NCBI GenBank assembly: GCA_945901665.1
Contig: CAMDLJ010000022.1
Location: 1 to 15,609, forward strand
DNA from: Bordetella parapertussis
GTDB taxonomy: Bacteria; Pseudomonadota; Gammaproteobacteria; Burkholderiales; Burkholderiaceae
DNA length: 15,609 nt
Reading direction: 5' to 3'
The notes under the pieces are model-generated. The model was given only the letters and a program-made list of their open reading frames with translations, was not told the DNA's origin and made no database searches. Numbering within the stretch: the stretch's first letter is position 1; every line of letters begins with the position of its first letter. Both the position numbers and the translations under genes were made by a program. This document shows positions 1 to 7,239 of the stretch, one piece after another.

Positions 1-966
1 CAGCAACTCCAGCAATTGCAAAAAACCAATGCCGCCAAGCTCGACGAGATGCGCCAAACGGTGGACGAAAAACTGCAAACCACATTGGAAGCGCGCTTGA
101 GCGAAAGCTTCAAGCAAGTGGCTGAGCGGCTGGAGCAAGTGCACCAAGGTTTGGGCCACATGAAAACCTTGGCCCAAGGTGTGGGCGACTTGCAACGGGT
201 TTTAAGCAACGTCAAGACCCGAGGTATTTTTGGCGAGGTGCAGCTGGAAGCCTTGCTCGAACAGGTGCTGACCATCGAGCAATACGGCAAACAAGTGGAA
301 ACCAAGCCGCGCAGCAACCAGCGGGTGGACTTTGCCATCAAGCTGCCCGGTCGCAGCGACGACGGCACGGCCGTGTGGCTGCCCATCGACGCCAAGTTTC
401 CCCGCGAAGACTACGAGCGGCTGCTCGACGCACAAGACCGCGCTGACCCGATTGCCGCCGAAGCCTCGGCCAAGGCCATGGAGTCACGCATTCGCCAAGA
501 GGCCAAGAGCATCGCCGAGAGTTATTTGGCACCACCCCACACCACCGACTTTGCGATTTTGTTTTTGCCGGTGGAAGGTTTGTACGCCGAGGTGCTGCGC
601 CGCCCCGGCCTGATGGACAGCTTGCAGCGCGACTACCGCGTCACCTTGGCGGGCCCCACCACCTTGCTCGCGATATTGAACAGCTTGCACATGGGCTTTC
701 GCACCTTGGCGTTGGAGAAACAAGCCTCTGAGGTGTGGAAGGTGCTGGGCGCGGTCAAAACCGAGTTCGACCGCTATGGCGAATGGGTGGCCAAGGTGCG
801 CGAGCAGGTGCAAAAAGCGGCCGACACCTTGGACCGCGCCGACACCCGCAGCAAGCAAATGCGCCGTGTTTTGAAAGGTGTGGAGGCCTTGCCCGAGGCC
901 GAGGCTTTGGCACGCTTGCCTTTGGGCCCAGACCCTGAAGAAGGCTTGGACAACGATGCGGGTTGA
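1..966 (+). CDS. rmuC: DNA recombination protein RmuC, 3' part (5' end outside window)
   Basis: The open frame runs in from the left edge, so the start is missing; 321 residues are visible. RmuC is a predicted coiled-coil, nuclease-like protein that limits DNA inversion at short inverted repeats and affects recombination. The first ~65 visible residues are Gln/Glu/Lys-rich and helical, as in the family's coiled coil. The conserved RmuC domain follows: RGIFGEVQLEALLEQ near residues 74-88, the charged core LPIDAKFPREDY near 127-138, FAILFLPVEGLYAEVLRR near 184-201 and LAGPTTLLAILNSL near 216-229. Full-length members are usually about 450-500 residues, so roughly a third is missing. The stop is followed after 3 bp by the MFS gene, which suggests one transcript. 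Identification is by recognisable family motifs. Confidence 0.93.
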   Translation, partial: QQLQQLQKTNAAKLDEMRQTVDEKLQTTLEARLSESFKQVAERLEQVHQGLGHMKTLAQGVGDLQRVLSNVKTRGIFGEVQLEALLEQVLTIEQYGKQVETKPRSNQRVDFAIKLPGRSDDGTAVWLPIDAKFPREDYERLLDAQDRADPIAAEASAKAMESRIRQEAKSIAESYLAPPHTTDFAILFLPVEGLYAEVLRRPGLMDSLQRDYRVTLAGPTTLLAILNSLHMGFRTLALEKQASEVWKVLGAVKTEFDRYGEWVAKVREQVQKAADTLDRADTRSKQMRRVLKGVEALPEAEALARLPLGPDPEEGLDNDAG

Positions 967-969
967 AGC

Positions 970-2115
970 TTGAGCCCCGAGTTGGCCCGGCTGATCGCTG
1001 GTCAAATTTTTTTACACGCCTGCATGACCGGCATGCGCATGGCCGGCCCCTTGCTGGCGCTGCGCGAAGGCCACACCGAATTGGCTGTGGGGATGTTGTT
1101 GGCCATGTTTGCCCTGACCCAGGTGTTTCTGGCTTTGCCCGCAGGCCGTTATGCCGACCGCCATGGCTTGAAGCGCCCGGTGGGTTGGAGCGTGGTGCTG
1201 GGCAGTGTGGGCACCGGTTTGGCCGTCATCTGGCCGACCTTTCCGGTGCTGTGCATCAGCGCCTTGTTCACCGGCGGCGCCACCGGTGCAGCCGTCATCG
1301 CCTTGCAGCGCCATGTGGGGCGGCGAGCACATGGCATGACCGAGCTCAAACAGGCCTTCAGTTGGTTGGCCATTGGGCCGGCCATTTCCAATTTCATTGG
1401 GCCTTTCTTCGCCGGTTTGTTGATCGACCATGCGGGATTTCGGGCCGCATTTTTCATGCTCGCCATGCTTCCTTTGTTGGCATGGTGGTGGGTGCGTCAG
1501 GTGCAGGAGTTGCCTGCCATCGTGGTCGACCCCGAGCAGCCCAAACGCAGCGCTTGGGACCTGTTCAAGCTGCCCTTGTTTCGGCGCATGTTGTGGATCA
1601 ATTGGGTGATGGCGTCGTGCTGGGATGTGCACACCTTTGTGGTGCCTCTGATGGGCCATGAGCAAAACCTCAGCGCCTCGGCCATTGGCAGCATCTTGGG
1701 CGGCTTTGCCATCGCAGCCGCTTTGATTCGCGTGGCCTTGCCGGGCTTGGTCCACCGGGTTCAAGAATGGCAGGTGATCTCGGGCTCGATGTTCATCACG
1801 GGTATTTTGTTGGTGGCTTACCCCTTCTGCCAAGGCGCGTGGATGATGGGCGCATGTTCGGTGTTGTTGGGCTTTTCACTGGGCGTGATTCAACCCATGT
1901 TGATGAGCATGCTGCACCAAATCACGCCCCAAGAGCGCCACGGCGAAGCCATTGGCCTGCGTTTGATGGCCATCAACGCATCGAGTGTGGCCATGCCCAT
2001 GTTGTTTGGCCTGGCGGGTGCGTTTCTGGGCAGTGCAGGGGTGTTTTGGTCGGTGGCCGCCTGGGTCGGGGTCAGCACCCGCACGGCACTGCGCCTGAAG
2101 ATTGGCGGCCCGTAA
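970..2115 (+). CDS. MFS transporter (substrate unknown)
   Basis: A 381-residue, strongly hydrophobic protein with the length and alternation of a 12-helix major facilitator in the inner membrane. The MFS motif A is seen between helices 2 and 3: GRYADRHGLKRP at residues 59-70. A second hydrophobic half begins near residue 200 after the hydrophilic linker EQPKRSAWDLFKLP. The first possible start after the upstream stop is TTG at 970, giving MSPELARLIAGQIF; the next ATG (1024) would cut into the first membrane helix, so TTG is preferred. No convincing Shine-Dalgarno is visible, which fits translational coupling to rmuC, 3 bp upstream and in the same frame. The substrate cannot be told from the sequence. 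The gene ends 95 bp from the convergent amidase. Confidence 0.85.
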   Translation: MSPELARLIAGQIFLHACMTGMRMAGPLLALREGHTELAVGMLLAMFALTQVFLALPAGRYADRHGLKRPVGWSVVLGSVGTGLAVIWPTFPVLCISALFTGGATGAAVIALQRHVGRRAHGMTELKQAFSWLAIGPAISNFIGPFFAGLLIDHAGFRAAFFMLAMLPLLAWWWVRQVQELPAIVVDPEQPKRSAWDLFKLPLFRRMLWINWVMASCWDVHTFVVPLMGHEQNLSASAIGSILGGFAIAAALIRVALPGLVHRVQEWQVISGSMFITGILLVAYPFCQGAWMMGACSVLLGFSLGVIQPMLMSMLHQITPQERHGEAIGLRLMAINASSVAMPMLFGLAGAFLGSAGVFWSVAAWVGVSTRTALRLKIGGP

Positions 2116-2210
2116 GGCCAGTATCTTTGCGCCAGACCCAAGCGCTTGCGACCACCGCACTTTGGCGTGGACTGAGCCGTCTGGTTGTCAGAAGGCCCCG
2201 CGTGGCCGAT

Positions 2211-3611
2211 TCACAAACCCAGTGTCGACAGATCAGGGTGGCGCAGGTGGTGTTCGGTGCTGGCTTGAAATGCCTGCCCCAATGACAGCACGGTTCGCTC
2301 ATCAAAGGCTTTGCCCACGATTTGCAAGCCCACGGGCAAGCCAGCGGCCAATCCGGCTGGCACAGACATGGCGCACAAACCCAGGTAGTTGATGGGCCGC
2401 GTCAGGTAGCCGGGCAGGGGGGATGCTTCATCCACGTCGGCCAAAGCAATGGCTGTGGCGGCCACGGTGGGCAACAACATGGCGTCGAAAGCCTCAAACC
2501 ATTGCGCAAACACCCGTCTTTGCTGGTGCATGGTTCGGAGCACCTCGGCATATTCACCCGGCCTGAAAGATGCGGCCGCTTGGATGCGTTGTCTCACCGC
2601 TGGGCCCAGCGGGACATCGGGGTTGTCGACATAGTCTCGGTGCAAGCTGTGCGCCTCTGACGCAATGATGCGGCCCGTTTGTGCGGCCAAATCAAAAAAG
2701 CCGTCGGGCAGGCGCACCGGCACCACAACCGCCCCCAAGCCTTCCAGCACCTGGGCGGCATCGCGCCACGACCCAAGCACCGCGGGCTGCATGAAGTCGG
2801 GGAACTGATGGGCATCGGGCATGGCCAATCGCATGCCTTTGACAGCGCGCGGTTCGCGGGAGAAAACCTCCAAGGGTTGCGCAAAGGTGCTGGCATCCCG
2901 CGGGTCTGGCCCCGCCAAAGCGACGAGCAACAAAGCGCAGTCTTGCACATGGCGCGCCATCGGCCCGATGGTGTCCAGCGACCAACTCAGCAAGCCGGTG
3001 GCATGCAAGCTGATGCGCCCAAAGGTCACCTTCAAGCCGGTCAGGCCATTGAAGGCGCTGGGGATGCGCACCGACCCACCGGTGTCGCTGCCGATGCCCA
3101 CAGGGGCAAAGCCTGCTGCAATGGCCACCCCAGTGCCACTGGACGAGCCCCCCGGCACCCGGTGCGTCACCAAGTCCCACGGGTTTTGGGGGGTGCCCAT
3201 CAAGGGGTTGGTGCCCCAGCCGCCAAAGGCAAACTCTGTCATGTGCAGTTTGCCCAAGGGGATCATGCCCGCTTGCAACAAGCGCTCGACTGTGGCGCTG
3301 GTCTGGTGGGCCTGCCGGTTGACAAAGTGTTGAGAGCCCAATGTGGACACATGGCCTTGGATGTCGAGCAAATCTTTCAGAACCACAGGAAGGCCTGCGA
3401 GCGGCCCCATGGGCAAGCCGCTGGACCTGGCCTGGTCGGCGGCCTGGGCCAGCGCAAGCGACTGATGGGCATAAACCGCTGTGAACGCATGCAAGCGGGC
3501 ATCGGCTTTGGCGATGCGGGCCAGAAAATGGTGGGTCAATTCCACAGAAGACACATCACCCTTTTTGAGCATGGTTCCCAGCTCACCCAAACCCATCCAA
3601 GTCAAAGACAT
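2211..3611 (-). CDS. amidase-signature family hydrolase (GatA/AtzF-like)
   Basis: A 466-residue enzyme of the amidase signature family, which hydrolyses C-N amide bonds with a Ser-cisSer-Lys triad. All three residues are visible in the right spacing: Lys79 in LPVVLKDLLDI, Ser156 in PGGSSSGTG and Ser180 in GSDTGGSVRIPS, 24 residues after Ser156 as in the family. Length is normal. It is more likely a catabolic amidase than the GatA subunit of tRNA amidotransferase, since gatB and gatC are absent and the neighbours are other hydrolases. The start ATG at 3611 is supported by AAGGAG seven bases upstream on the minus strand. It is divergent from the alpha/beta hydrolase across a 222-bp gap with a dyad, suggesting shared control. 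The substrate is unknown; amide, carbamate or allophanate-like compounds are possible. Confidence 0.9.
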   Translation of the reverse strand: MSLTWMGLGELGTMLKKGDVSSVELTHHFLARIAKADARLHAFTAVYAHQSLALAQAADQARSSGLPMGPLAGLPVVLKDLLDIQGHVSTLGSQHFVNRQAHQTSATVERLLQAGMIPLGKLHMTEFAFGGWGTNPLMGTPQNPWDLVTHRVPGGSSSGTGVAIAAGFAPVGIGSDTGGSVRIPSAFNGLTGLKVTFGRISLHATGLLSWSLDTIGPMARHVQDCALLLVALAGPDPRDASTFAQPLEVFSREPRAVKGMRLAMPDAHQFPDFMQPAVLGSWRDAAQVLEGLGAVVVPVRLPDGFFDLAAQTGRIIASEAHSLHRDYVDNPDVPLGPAVRQRIQAAASFRPGEYAEVLRTMHQQRRVFAQWFEAFDAMLLPTVAATAIALADVDEASPLPGYLTRPINYLGLCAMSVPAGLAAGLPVGLQIVGKAFDERTVLSLGQAFQASTEHHLRHPDLSTLGL

Positions 3612-3729
3612 TGCGTTGCTCCTTGTCGATAAAAGTCGAATTCAGTCTCCGCTGCCCTACCTGGCCCGCTTTGCGTGGCTGGTCGAAAAGAAGCCGAATG
3701 AGCCAGCGGGGCAGGGTGGGGTGCAAAGC

Positions 3730-3745
3730 TGGCCATTCATGGCCA
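3730..3745. promoter_or_regulatory. perfect 16-bp dyad, candidate operator
   Basis: TGGCCAT and ATGGCCA form two perfect 7-bp arms around a 2-bp centre (TC). It lies in the gap between the divergent amidase and alpha/beta hydrolase genes, and at the position where a -35 element would fall for the -10-like box at 3759. That placement suits a repressor or dual regulator site. No regulator gene is in the window, so binding is inference from symmetry and position. Confidence 0.4.
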
Positions 3746-3755
3746 CCTGCGGGCA

Positions 3756-3764
3756 TGATATCTT
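3756..3764 (+). promoter_or_regulatory. possible extended -10 promoter for the hydrolase pair
   Basis: The bases TGATATCTT read as an extended -10 element (TG, one base, then TATCTT, 4 of 6 to consensus). No good -35 is seen 17 bp upstream, where the 16-bp dyad lies. A start near 3771 would give a leader of about 63 nt containing the 3801-3823 stem-loop. This is a weak prediction. Confidence 0.25.
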
Positions 3765-3800
3765 TCGCCGCATTCACCCCATCAAAGACCACAGTCAATC

Positions 3801-3823
3801 AAATGGGCCCATACCCATTTTTT
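3801..3823 (+). promoter_or_regulatory. stem-loop plus T6 in the hydrolase leader (attenuator-like or operator)
   Basis: AAATGGG and CCCATTT form a perfect 7-bp inverted repeat around a 6-base loop (CCCATA). A run of six T ends at 3823 and merges into the Shine-Dalgarno GGAG at 3824-3827 of the downstream gene. The left part also contains the 10-bp palindrome ATGGGCCCAT (3803-3812), and CCCAT occurs twice in tandem. It could act as a weak intrinsic terminator or attenuator in RNA, or as a protein site in DNA. The stem has only three G-C pairs. Confidence 0.4.
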
Positions 3824-3833
3824 GGAGCGCCAT

Positions 3834-4796
3834 ATGCTAGACACCCAAGCCAAAGCCTTGCTGCAACTGATGGTCGAGCGCAAGGTGCCTGCGGTCAACA
3901 CCTTGCCACCGGCGCAAGCCCGGGATTTTTATTTGGTGCGCAAGGCCTTGACCCAACCAGATCCGCCAAGTGTGTCATCCACCCGAGACCATGGCCCGCT
4001 GTTGGGCGGCGTCAACGTGCCCATCCGTGAGTACCGACCCGCTGGTGCCCAGCCCGCAGACACCTTGCCGGCCTTGGTGTACTTTCATGGCGGCGGTTGG
4101 GTGATTGGCAACATTGAAACCCATGACGTGCTGTGCCGCCAACTGTGCCAAGCCAGTGGGTGTGCGGTGTTTTCAGTCGATTACCGCTTGGCGCCAGAGC
4201 ATGTGTTTCCCGCTGCATACGAGGACGCCTTGGCTGCTTTTCACTGGGTGGTGTCGCAAGCCCCTGATTTGCACATTGACCCACTGCGGGTGGCTGTGGG
4301 CGGCGACAGTGCGGGCGGCAATTTGGCGGCCGCGGTGTGCCTGGGCGCGCGGGGCAGCGCACAGCCACCGGCTTTTCAAATGTTGATTTACCCGGCCACG
4401 CTGATGTACCCCGATACACCGAGCTTTCATGCCAATGGCGAGGGCTATGGCTTGACCGCGCAAGCCATGGATTGGTTCATGGACCATTACCTGCCCACGC
4501 GGGGGCACGGCGACGATTGGCGCGCTTCTCCGCTCAAAGCCAGTTCTCACGCAGACTTGCCGCCTGCCTTGGTGTTGACGGCGGGCTTTGACCCCTTGCG
4601 CGATGAAGGCTTGCAATATGCAGATGCCTTGTCAAATGCGGGTGTTGAGGCGCAGTACATTTGTTTTGAGCGACAAATCCATGGCTTCATCACCATGGGT
4701 CGGGTCATCCGAGAGGCCTACACCGCTGTCGATGTTTGTGCGCAGGCCTTGCGCCGCCATGTGGGCACCAAAGGCACCGATGGCAGCGGTCGCTGA
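3834..4796 (+). CDS. alpha/beta hydrolase, HSL (bacterial lipase family IV) esterase
   Basis: A 320-residue alpha/beta-hydrolase of the hormone-sensitive-lipase-like family, soluble, with no signal peptide. The oxyanion-hole motif HGGGW is at residues 85-89. The nucleophile elbow GDSAGG has Ser159. The acid is Asp253 in GFDPLRDEG and the catalytic His is His283 in IHGF; YRLAPEHVFPAAYED (117-131) is also typical. Such enzymes cleave carboxyl esters of short acyl chains or small aromatic esters, and some act on carbamates. The ATG at 3834 is chosen because GGAG lies 6 bp upstream; the in-frame TTG at 3822 overlaps that site and is unlikely. The cysteine hydrolase follows after 41 bp on the same strand and the amidase is divergent, so this looks like part of a small hydrolytic pathway. 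The physiological substrate is unknown. Confidence 0.9.
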   Translation: MLDTQAKALLQLMVERKVPAVNTLPPAQARDFYLVRKALTQPDPPSVSSTRDHGPLLGGVNVPIREYRPAGAQPADTLPALVYFHGGGWVIGNIETHDVLCRQLCQASGCAVFSVDYRLAPEHVFPAAYEDALAAFHWVVSQAPDLHIDPLRVAVGGDSAGGNLAAAVCLGARGSAQPPAFQMLIYPATLMYPDTPSFHANGEGYGLTAQAMDWFMDHYLPTRGHGDDWRASPLKASSHADLPPALVLTAGFDPLRDEGLQYADALSNAGVEAQYICFERQIHGFITMGRVIREAYTAVDVCAQALRRHVGTKGTDGSGR

Positions 4797-4837
4797 GCGC
4801 GGCCCCAGTTCACCGCAGATGGCGATGGGATAAGCAC

Positions 4838-5524
4838 ATGGATACCTCCGATCAAACGCACCCCTTTGAATGGCCTCAGTACGTGTTGGACCGGGTGATG
4901 GCCAAGCGTGGGCAACTGCATGTGTATCCGTCTTTTTCAGCCGCAGAGACGGCGTTGCTGGTGATTGACATGCAAAACTTTTATGTGGCCGAGGTGCCCA
5001 CGGCGCGTGCCATCGTGCCCCACATCAATCAACTGGCCGCCGCACTCCGGCAACAAGGTGGCACGGTGGCCTGGGTCAACATGACGGCGGGCAAAGGCGG
5101 TGACAGCCTCTGGTCGACCTATCACGACAACTTTTTCACACCCGAAAAAGCCGCGCGCCATCGGGATCAACTCTCTGAGGGTGCCACAGGCCATGCGCTT
5201 TACCCGGCGCTCAACTGCCTGCCCAGCGATTGGACGGTTTGGAAAACCCGCTTTTCCCCGTTCATCGCTGGAAGCTCCCCACTCGATTCCATGCTGCGCG
5301 CCAAGCGCATCCGCAATTTGATCGTGGTCGGCACCGCCACCAATATGTGTTGCGAAACGGCGGCCCGCGATGCCATGATGTTGGACTACCGGGTGATCAT
5401 GGTGGCCGACGCCTGTGCAGCCCGCTTCGATGAAGACCACATGGCGGGTTTGACCTCTTTTTATCAAAGCTTCGGCGATGTTCGACTGACCCAAGAGGTC
5501 ATCCATCAAGTTTTGTGCCCCTGA
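4838..5524 (+). CDS. isochorismatase-like cysteine hydrolase (RutB/amidohydrolase type)
   Basis: A 228-residue cysteine hydrolase of the isochorismatase-like fold. The Asp-Lys-Cys triad is visible: Asp44 in LLVIDMQNFY, Lys136 in VWKTRFSPF and Cys171 in GTATNMCCETAARDA, where the residue before Cys is in the usual cis-peptide position. The segment PLDSMLRAKRIRNLIVVG resembles the ureidoacrylate hydrolase RutB and related N-carbamoyl or biuret hydrolases, which release ammonia or carbamate from amides. No other rut genes are near, so a rut role is not supported. The ATG at 4838 is preferred over upstream in-frame starts because the isochorismatase homology begins after it and the upstream stretch overlaps the esterase gene; the Shine-Dalgarno is weak. 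Its stop overlaps the start of a 23-codon ORF. The substrate is unknown. Confidence 0.87.
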   Translation: MDTSDQTHPFEWPQYVLDRVMAKRGQLHVYPSFSAAETALLVIDMQNFYVAEVPTARAIVPHINQLAAALRQQGGTVAWVNMTAGKGGDSLWSTYHDNFFTPEKAARHRDQLSEGATGHALYPALNCLPSDWTVWKTRFSPFIAGSSPLDSMLRAKRIRNLIVVGTATNMCCETAARDAMMLDYRVIMVADACAARFDEDHMAGLTSFYQSFGDVRLTQEVIHQVLCP

Positions 5525-5595
5525 TGCCCATGACCCGAGAAGAAATCAGCAAATGGGGTGTGCTCGGGCGCGATTCCGGCATGACAGTGGATTGA
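5524..5595 (+). CDS. 23-residue micro-ORF coupled to the cysteine hydrolase (function unknown, may be a remnant)
   Basis: The ATG shares one base with the TGA of the cysteine hydrolase (TGATG), the arrangement used for translational coupling. It encodes MPMTREEISKWGVLGRDSG and four further residues before TGA; a second ATG lies two codons in. The peptide is hydrophilic with no membrane segment or known motif. It may be a real small protein, the remains of a deleted third operon gene, or chance. No terminator is obvious between it and the convergent LOG gene, 46 bp away. Confidence 0.25.
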   Translation: MPMTREEISKWGVLGRDSGMTVD

Positions 5596-5641
5596 ACGTC
5601 AGCCGGGTGGTGGGCCGCACCAGCGTCCTGCCCTGTTGGGG

Positions 5642-6505
5642 TTAAGCCCCGTAAAAATGTTGGATGTAGCGCCAAGCCTCGTCCACATCGTCGATGAATT
5701 GAAACAAGTTCAGGTCCTCGGGCGAAATCACGCCTTCTTCGACCAACACCGAAAGGTTCAACACCCGCTTCCAATAGTCACTGCCAAACAGCACCACGGG
5801 AACAGGCTTGGCTTTTTTGCATTGAATCAGGGTCAGGGTTTCAAACAATTCGTCGAGCGTGCCAAAGCCGCCCGGGAAAGCCACCAAGGCGCGGGCGCGC
5901 ATCATGAAGTGCATTTTGCGCAGCGCAAAGTAGTGGAACTTGAAGCTCAGCCCTGGCGTGATGTAGGGGTTGGGCTCTTGCTCGTGGGGCAGGGCGATGT
6001 TCAGGCCCACGCTGATGCCGCCCCCCTCTTGGGCCCCGCGGTTGGCGGCCTCCATGATGCCCGGTCCCCCGCCAGTGCACACAAACATTTGTTCGCTGCG
6101 GGACTGCCCTTGGCTGTGCTCGGCCACCCGTCGCCCAAAGGCCCTGGCCAGTTCATAGTAACGGGCGTTTTTCAGCAGCGTTTGGGCGCGCGCAATGGCG
6201 CTGGTGTCGCCACTGGCCTGGGCTTGTTGCAATTGGGCCTGTGCCTCTTGCTCCGAGCGAAAACGCGCGCTGCCAAACACCACCACGGTGTGCTCGATGC
6301 CACGCTCTTGCTGGGCCAAGTCGGGTTTGAGCATTTCCAGTTGAAAGCGAATGCCACGGGTTTCGCGGCGCAGCAAAAACTCGGGGTCGGCAAAAGCCAA
6401 TCGGTTCGAGTCGACTTGCAGCGCCTCGCCCAGGGTATGTTGGGCTTGTAGCACTTCCCAGGCCTGTGCCAATGGGTGATCGCGGATGTCGTGGGTGCTG
6501 TCCAT
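5642..6505 (-). CDS. LOG family protein (TIGR00730-type Rossmann fold, nucleotide 5'-monophosphate phosphoribohydrolase-like)
   Basis: A 287-residue cytosolic protein with the two signatures of the LOG (Lonely Guy; formerly 'lysine decarboxylase-like') family. GGGPGIMEAANRGA is at residues 145-158 and PGGFGTLDELFE at 211-222, preceded by LRKMHFMMRAR (195-205) carrying the conserved Arg. Characterised members cleave cytokinin riboside monophosphates or purine/pyrimidine 5'-monophosphates into base and ribose 5-phosphate. The core fold begins near residue 70; the ~70-residue N-terminal extension, absent from short LOG proteins of about 190-200 residues, is helical and charged. The start ATG at 6505 has AGGAG eight bases upstream on the minus strand. 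It follows efp on the same strand but an intrinsic terminator ends only 26 bp before its start, so how it is transcribed is unclear. The precise substrate cannot be read from the sequence. Confidence 0.88.
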   Translation of the reverse strand: MDSTHDIRDHPLAQAWEVLQAQHTLGEALQVDSNRLAFADPEFLLRRETRGIRFQLEMLKPDLAQQERGIEHTVVVFGSARFRSEQEAQAQLQQAQASGDTSAIARAQTLLKNARYYELARAFGRRVAEHSQGQSRSEQMFVCTGGGPGIMEAANRGAQEGGGISVGLNIALPHEQEPNPYITPGLSFKFHYFALRKMHFMMRARALVAFPGGFGTLDELFETLTLIQCKKAKPVPVVLFGSDYWKRVLNLSVLVEEGVISPEDLNLFQFIDDVDEAWRYIQHFYGA

Positions 6506-6531
6506 GGAAATTCTCCTGGGGTGGTGTCATG

Positions 6532-6556
6532 AAAAAAGGCCCCCACTGGGAGCCTT
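6532..6556 (-). terminator. intrinsic terminator after efp
   Basis: On the minus strand AAGGCTCCC, a triloop AGT and GGGGGCCTT form a 9-bp stem with one G-T wobble. It is followed by an uninterrupted T-run (six A on the plus strand at 6532-6537). It begins about 20 bp after the efp stop, as expected for a rho-independent terminator of efp. The LOG gene starts 26 bp further on. Confidence 0.8.
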
Positions 6557-6576
6557 CTCAAAGGGGGTGGGTGGGT

Positions 6577-7131
6577 TCAGACCCGGCGGCGGTACTCGCC
6601 GGTGCGGGTATCGATTTCGATGCGGTCGCCTTGGGCCACAAAAATCGGCACGCCCACTTCAAAACCCGTGGCAATTTTCGCTGGTTTGAGCACTTTGCCG
6701 GAGGTGTCGCCTTTCACGGCAGGCTCGGTCCAGGTCACTTCGCGTTCCACGCTGGTGTGCAATTCCACCGAAATGGCCTTGCCTTCGTAAAACACCACTT
6801 CGCCGGGCATGCCTTCTTCCAGGTAGTTGAGCGAGTCGCCCATGTTTTCGTTTTCCACTTCGTACTGGTTGTACTCGGCGTCCATCCACACATACATGGG
6901 ATCGGCAAAGTAAGAGTAGGTGCACTCTTTTTTGTCGAGCACGATTTGGTCCATCTTGTCGTCGGCCTTGAACACCACTTCGGTGCCAAAGTTGGCGATC
7001 AGGCTTTTGAGCTTCATGCGCACGGTGGCGGAGTTGCGGCCCCCACGGCTGTATTCGGTTTTGAGCACGACCATCGGGTCTTTGCCGTGCATGATGACGT
7101 TGCCGGCGCGAATTTCTTGAGCGATTTTCAT
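6577..7131 (-). CDS. efp: elongation factor P, arginine (EarP-rhamnosylated) type
   Basis: A 184-residue EF-P, the full usual length. EF-P binds between the P and E sites of the ribosome and relieves stalling at polyproline stretches. The N-terminal KOW-like domain starts at [13 protein letters not shown]. The tip of the domain I loop reads [11 protein letters not shown] with Arg32 in the place of the lysine that EpmA modifies in E. coli; this is the Arg-type form that EarP rhamnosylates. The OB domains follow, with [14 protein letters not shown] (71-84) and the C-terminal signature ending [17 protein letters not shown]. The earP gene ends 114 bp upstream on the same strand, giving enzyme and substrate side by side. 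The gap holds a -10-like box and a leader hairpin, so efp probably has its own promoter. An intrinsic terminator follows. Confidence 0.97.
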   Translation of the reverse strand: MKIAQEIRAGNVIMHGKDPMVVLKTEYSRGGRNSATVRMKLKSLIANFGTEVVFKADDKMDQIVLDKKECTYSYFADPMYVWMDAEYNQYEVENENMGDSLNYLEEGMPGEVVFYEGKAISVELHTSVEREVTWTEPAVKGDTSGKVLKPAKIATGFEVGVPIFVAQGDRIEIDTRTGEYRRRV

Positions 7132-7190
7132 AATTTCTGGGGGTTGTCGGGTTCAAACAGGGGCCGCGGATACAGCCTGGGGCCTGGATC

Positions 7191-7223
7191 GGGAACAAGG
7201 CACTCGCGGCGCATCCTGTTCCC
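7191..7223 (-). promoter_or_regulatory. stem-loop in the efp 5' leader
   Basis: GGGAACA (7191-7197) and TGTTCCC (7217-7223) are perfect 7-bp inverted repeats. Two further G-C pairs can form inside after a bulge, and the loop contains a GCG/CGC mini-stem. It lies between the candidate efp -10 (7234-7239) and the efp start, so it would sit near the 5' end of the mRNA. There is no T-run, so it is not an intrinsic terminator for earP. It could be a stabilising leader structure or a binding site. Confidence 0.4.
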
Positions 7224-7233
7224 AAAGCCGCTC

Positions 7234-7239
7234 ATTTTA
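7234..7239 (-). promoter_or_regulatory. candidate -10 box of efp
   Basis: On the minus strand the bases TAAAAT (5 of 6 to consensus) lie just past the earP stop. They would start a transcript near 7227 with a leader of about 95 nt before efp. No good -35 is visible at 16-18 bp. Confidence 0.4.

Noticed and set aside
2116..2210. Convergent gap between the MFS and amidase genes, with a GGCC...GGCC mini-hairpin
   Set aside because: The arms are only 4 bp with no T-run; no convincing terminator, RNA or small gene is seen.
2679..3632. 317-residue plus-strand open frame over the amidase
   Set aside because: Antisense shadow of a gene with an intact catalytic triad; composition is His/Gly/Gln-rich, as expected of reverse-strand reading in GC-rich DNA.
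5630..5660. GGGG-TTAAG-CCCC near the end of the LOG gene as a terminator
   Set aside because: The stem is only 4 bp and includes the LOG stop codon, with no T-run on the proper side.
5636..6451. 271-residue plus-strand open frame over the LOG gene
   Set aside because: Antisense shadow of a gene with clear LOG family motifs and its own ribosome site.
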